Below are positions 63,159-64,000 of a DNA stretch of 64,000 nt, piece after piece. The DNA is taken from NCBI RefSeq assembly GCF_019218755.1, contig NZ_JAHUWZ010000003.1:248001-312000 (forward strand), given 5' to 3'. Below the pieces are notes generated by a model that searched no databases, had not been told where the DNA came from, and saw only the letters and a program-made list of their open reading frames with translations. A program made the translations under genes and the position numbers. This DNA is from Acidovorax sp. sif1233. Lineage in GTDB: Bacteria > Pseudomonadota > Gammaproteobacteria > Burkholderiales > Burkholderiaceae_C. How positions within the stretch are numbered: position 1 is the stretch's first letter; each line of letters starts with the position of its first letter.

Positions 63159-64000
63159 ATGCTGAACCGCATCCTGGGCTGGTCGCGCGCAGCCAAGCGC
63201 GTTGTGGTGGTGGCGATGGACGTTTGCCTGGGCCTCGTCGCCATGTGGCTCGCCTTCACGCTGAGGCTGGAGACACCGCACTGGCCCGAAGGCATGCAGT
63301 GGCTCGCGTATGCACTGGCCCCGGCCCTGGCGTTTCCCATTTTCGCCAAACTGGGGCTGTACCGCGCGATATTCCGCTACACAGGAATCACGGCACTCAT
63401 CACCACCGGCAAGGCGGTGGCCATCTATGGAGCACTCCTGCTGGGCTGCCTCCTGGCAGCGCAATGGGAAGGCGTGCCACGCAGCGTCGGCATTCTGCAG
63501 CCTCTGCTGTTCATGCTCCTGGTGGGCTCCAGCCGCGCGCTGGGGTGGCTGGCGCTGGCCGGCCACAGCAGCCATGCCCCCTACCGCCTGCTGATCTACG
63601 GAGCCGGCAGCGCTGGCGCCCAGACCGCAGCGGGACTGGGCGCCATGCGCCAGTACGTGCTCAAGGGCTTTGTCGATGACGATCCGAGCAAGGTCGGACG
63701 CAGCATCAACGGAGTGCGGGTGCATTCCCCCACTGCACTGCCCGAGGTGGCGCGCCAGCTCGCGATCACCGATGTGCTGCTGGCACTGCCCAGCACCACG
63801 CGCCTGCGGCGCCGGCAGATCATCGAAAGCCTGCGCCAATTGCCCGTTCGGATACGCACCCTGCCCGGCCTGTCGGACCTCGCCAGCGGCCGGGTCACGG
63901 TCACCGACTTCCAGGACCTCGAGATCGAGGACCTGCTGGGCCGCGAACCGGTGGCCCCGGACCCTGGCTTGCTGGGGCGCGATCTCGAGAACGCCGTGGT
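63159..64000 (+). CDS. CapD/WbpM-type nucleotide-sugar dehydratase/epimerase, N-terminal part (cut by window)
   Basis: About 280 residues visible; no stop before the window end. Four hydrophobic segments in the first 120 residues (VVVVAMDVCLGLVAMWLAF, LAYALAPALAFPIFAKLGLY, GITALITTGKAVAIYGALLL and VGILQPLLFMLLVGSSRALG). A CoA-binding-like domain follows (YRLLIYGAGSAGAQTAAGL, LKGFVDDDPSKVGRSINGVRV). The IEDLLGREPV motif precedes the Rossmann dehydratase of WbpM/FlaA1-like enzymes. It is probably for O-antigen or capsule sugar synthesis and may open a polysaccharide locus beyond the window. Confidence 0.85.
   Translation, partial: MLNRILGWSRAAKRVVVVAMDVCLGLVAMWLAFTLRLETPHWPEGMQWLAYALAPALAFPIFAKLGLYRAIFRYTGITALITTGKAVAIYGALLLGCLLAAQWEGVPRSVGILQPLLFMLLVGSSRALGWLALAGHSSHAPYRLLIYGAGSAGAQTAAGLGAMRQYVLKGFVDDDPSKVGRSINGVRVHSPTALPEVARQLAITDVLLALPSTTRLRRRQIIESLRQLPVRIRTLPGLSDLASGRVTVTDFQDLEIEDLLGREPVAPDPGLLGRDLENAV

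Overview
The window comes from a high-GC betaproteobacterial chromosome, most likely Comamonadaceae and Acidovorax-like. The evidence is the order leuC-entericidin-leuD-leuB-asd-fimV-truA-trpF-trpB-trpA-accD, the order alaA-hom-thrC-mobB-moeA, a rpsF-priB-rpsR-rplI operon, and dispersed short repeats of a kind I associate with that family. No rRNA, tRNA, CRISPR array, insertion sequence or prophage was seen. This is core chromosome with small accessory islands. Names rest on motifs, length and context; no database was searched.

Layout. 1-2.7 kb: end of a type IV pilus operon (pilY1, pilE). 2.7-10.9 kb: ribD, amtB, a phospholipase D-type cardiolipin synthase, dusC, a methyltransferase and a GNAT protein. 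11.1-15.8 kb: a response regulator/hybrid kinase pair, a divergent secreted-repeat-like protein and a coniferyl-aldehyde-type dehydrogenase. 15.9-22.4 kb: a small membrane protein, clpB and a large FG-GAP repeat protein with an IPTL-type C-terminal sorting signal. 22.5-28.3 kb: molybdopterin genes (moaE, moaD, moeA, mobB) split by a block of poorly known genes and a DapA-like enzyme. 28.4-33.6 kb: threonine and alanine synthesis (thrC, hom, alaA). 33.7-37.2 kb: a Mth938-like protein, a peroxiredoxin Q and PhoH. 37.3-44.6 kb: dnaB, the rpsF operon and grpE-dnaK-dnaJ. 44.6-48.3 kb: a lytic transglycosylase, a beta-CASP RNase and a LysR regulator. 48.3-61.6 kb: leucine genes, a DapB-like protein, asd, fimV, truA, trpFBA and accD. 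61.8-64 kb: YggT-like and Lon-N-like proteins and the start of a CapD/WbpM-type nucleotide-sugar enzyme cut by the window end.

The most interesting signal is the 367-bp leader before asd. It contains a 33-codon reading frame whose codons 24-32 are T-I-T-K-T-T-T-I-K, all amino acids made downstream of Asd. Two overlapping RNA stems follow directly, the second with a T-rich tail. This has the layout of a ribosome-mediated attenuator for the aspartate-family branch point. A weaker parallel (Lys codons, then a perfect 11-bp hairpin) lies before the DapA-like gene.

Other signals worth a look: a terminator-shaped hairpin inside the start of ribD; a good sigma-54 promoter with GGTGCA repeats before amtB; DnaA boxes upstream of dnaB, grpE and dnaK; a 23-bp palindrome before fimV; and two dispersed repeat families. 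One repeat family sits after stop codons with a compensated hairpin; the other has contributed 17 bases to the coding sequence of trpF.
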